A stretch of 64,000 bases of DNA from Paenibacillus harenae DSM 16969 (lineage in GTDB: Bacteria > Bacillota > Bacilli > Paenibacillales > Paenibacillaceae): NCBI RefSeq assembly GCF_000422465.1, contig NZ_AULV01000013.1:1-64000 (forward strand), in the 5' to 3' direction. The notes beneath the pieces were generated by a model. That model worked only from the letters and a program-made list of their open reading frames with translations. It searched no databases and was not told the DNA's origin. Position 1 is the stretch's first letter; each line of letters opens with the position of its first letter. A program made the translations under genes and the position numbers. Of this stretch, positions 63,497 through 64,000 are shown piece after piece.

Positions 63497-64000
63497 TTAG
63501 GATCGAGCCCAGGTAAGCACATAGATTTCGAAAGGCAGTTCAGATTGTTGCAGGAGTGTCCGTGAGCAAGCCTCGGACGTGCTGCCGGTCGTATAAATAT
63601 CGTCGATAAGAAGAATGCGGTATCTACCGCGGCTTCCGTCTGGATGATTTGGCCCGGCAAGCCGATCTTTGTGAAGCCGATGAAGCTCCATGGGATTGAT
63701 TTCAAAAAGCTGCCTCGTATCCTTAAGCCTTTCGGAACGCGTTTTGAAGCTTTGCTTCTCCGTATGCCGCGCGCGAACGAGCAAATCCAGAAGCGGTATG
63801 TCATAACGCTGCGCAATATGCGCTGCAAGCTGCTCGGCTTGGTTAAAGCCGCGGTCCCTTGCCCGCTCCCGGCTAATCGGCACATAGACGATCGCATCCC
63901 AGTATTGGCGGAACGGGATTTTGCGGCGAGAGTCGGGCTTAGCCGGCTTACTGCTCCGATAAGCTATTTCCGAAGTAAGCAGCTCGAATGCCGGAAGCAG
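63497..64000 (-). CDS. comFC: ComFC-like phosphoribosyltransferase-fold competence protein (5' end off right edge)
   Basis: Partial: the frame is open to the right edge, so the N-terminus is missing. The C-terminal 167 residues include YVPISRERARDRGFNQAEQLA and the PRPP-binding motif LLIDDIYTTGSTSEA, both typical of ComFC/GntX. In B. subtilis ComFC is needed for DNA uptake during competence. The N-terminal zinc finger expected in this family is outside the window. It precedes yvyF on the same strand. Confidence 0.92.
   Translation of the reverse strand: MLPAFELLTSEIAYRSSKPAKPDSRRKIPFRQYWDAIVYVPISRERARDRGFNQAEQLAAHIAQRYDIPLLDLLVRARHTEKQSFKTRSERLKDTRQLFEINPMELHRLHKDRLAGPNHPDGSRGRYRILLIDDIYTTGSTSEACSRTLLQQSELPFEIYVLTWARS

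Overview
The window is chromosome from a low-to-mid-GC, spore-former-type Firmicute, most likely Paenibacillus or a close relative. The evidence is the 16S rRNA 5' end at the left edge (Bacillales-like, with the usual leader sequence upstream), protein families typical of Paenibacillus (copper-amine-oxidase-N-like secreted proteins, BTAD response regulators, TIG/VWA surface proteins), and a gene order matching the Bacillus subtilis comF-flg-hag-fli-hpf-secA-prfB-yvjA-ftsEX-ctpB-minJ-uvrBA neighbourhood. Nearly everything is on the minus strand. No prophage, transposase, CRISPR array or recognised defence system was seen.

Layout, left to right. (1) 1-650: 5' part of a 16S gene read leftwards, with two tandem sigma-A promoters. 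(2) 650-8746: ligA, pcrA, pcrB and a long U32-family protein, i.e. two operons (U32-pcrB and pcrA-ligA). (3) 8904-16616: an accessory block with a copper-amine-oxidase-N-like secreted protein, an HtrA-type protease, a sugar isomerase-like TIM barrel, a group II intron 3' relic, a two-helix small protein, a siroheme nitrite/sulfite reductase and an AT-rich methyltransferase. (4) 16784-21693: uvrB-uvrA behind a LexA-type operator. (5) 21953-27091: a CheY-BTAD response regulator divergent from a large LPKTG-anchored adhesin. (6) 27162-33054: ftsE, ftsX, an M23 peptidase with coiled coil, ctpB and minJ (division and wall hydrolysis control). (7) 33297-43112: a VanW protein, then the complete argCJBDFGH operon with an ArgR-like box in its promoter. 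(8) 43438-49348: yvjA-like membrane protein, prfB with its programmed frameshift, secA, hpf and a cold-shock protein. (9) 49468-64000: motility. This holds flagellin methylase fliB, a riboswitch-controlled VWA/TIG surface protein, fliT, fliS, flaG, a very short fliD, a glycosyltransferase, hag, csrA, fliW, yviE, flgL, flgK, flgN, flgM, yvyF and the end of comFC.

How it fits together. The right third is a late-flagellar cluster. Three sigma-D promoters of identical geometry (before flgM, hag and fliD), FlgM (anti-sigma-D) and the FliW-CsrA-hag leader circuit control filament assembly; FliB and the glycosyltransferase probably modify flagellin. Set among these genes is a VWA/TIG surface protein whose leader carries a c-di-GMP-I riboswitch, an overlapping antiterminator and an intrinsic terminator. 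This predicts that the protein is switched off at high c-di-GMP.

The most interesting signals are that riboswitch unit; a sigma-D promoter whose -10 lies inside a terminator hairpin before flgM; a dispersed, structured intergenic element (two copies about 79% identical, each between a terminator and the promoter of pcrA or secA); the minimal FliD lacking the variable middle domains; and the group II intron relic. Promoter, terminator and RNA calls were made by eye and were not folded or searched.
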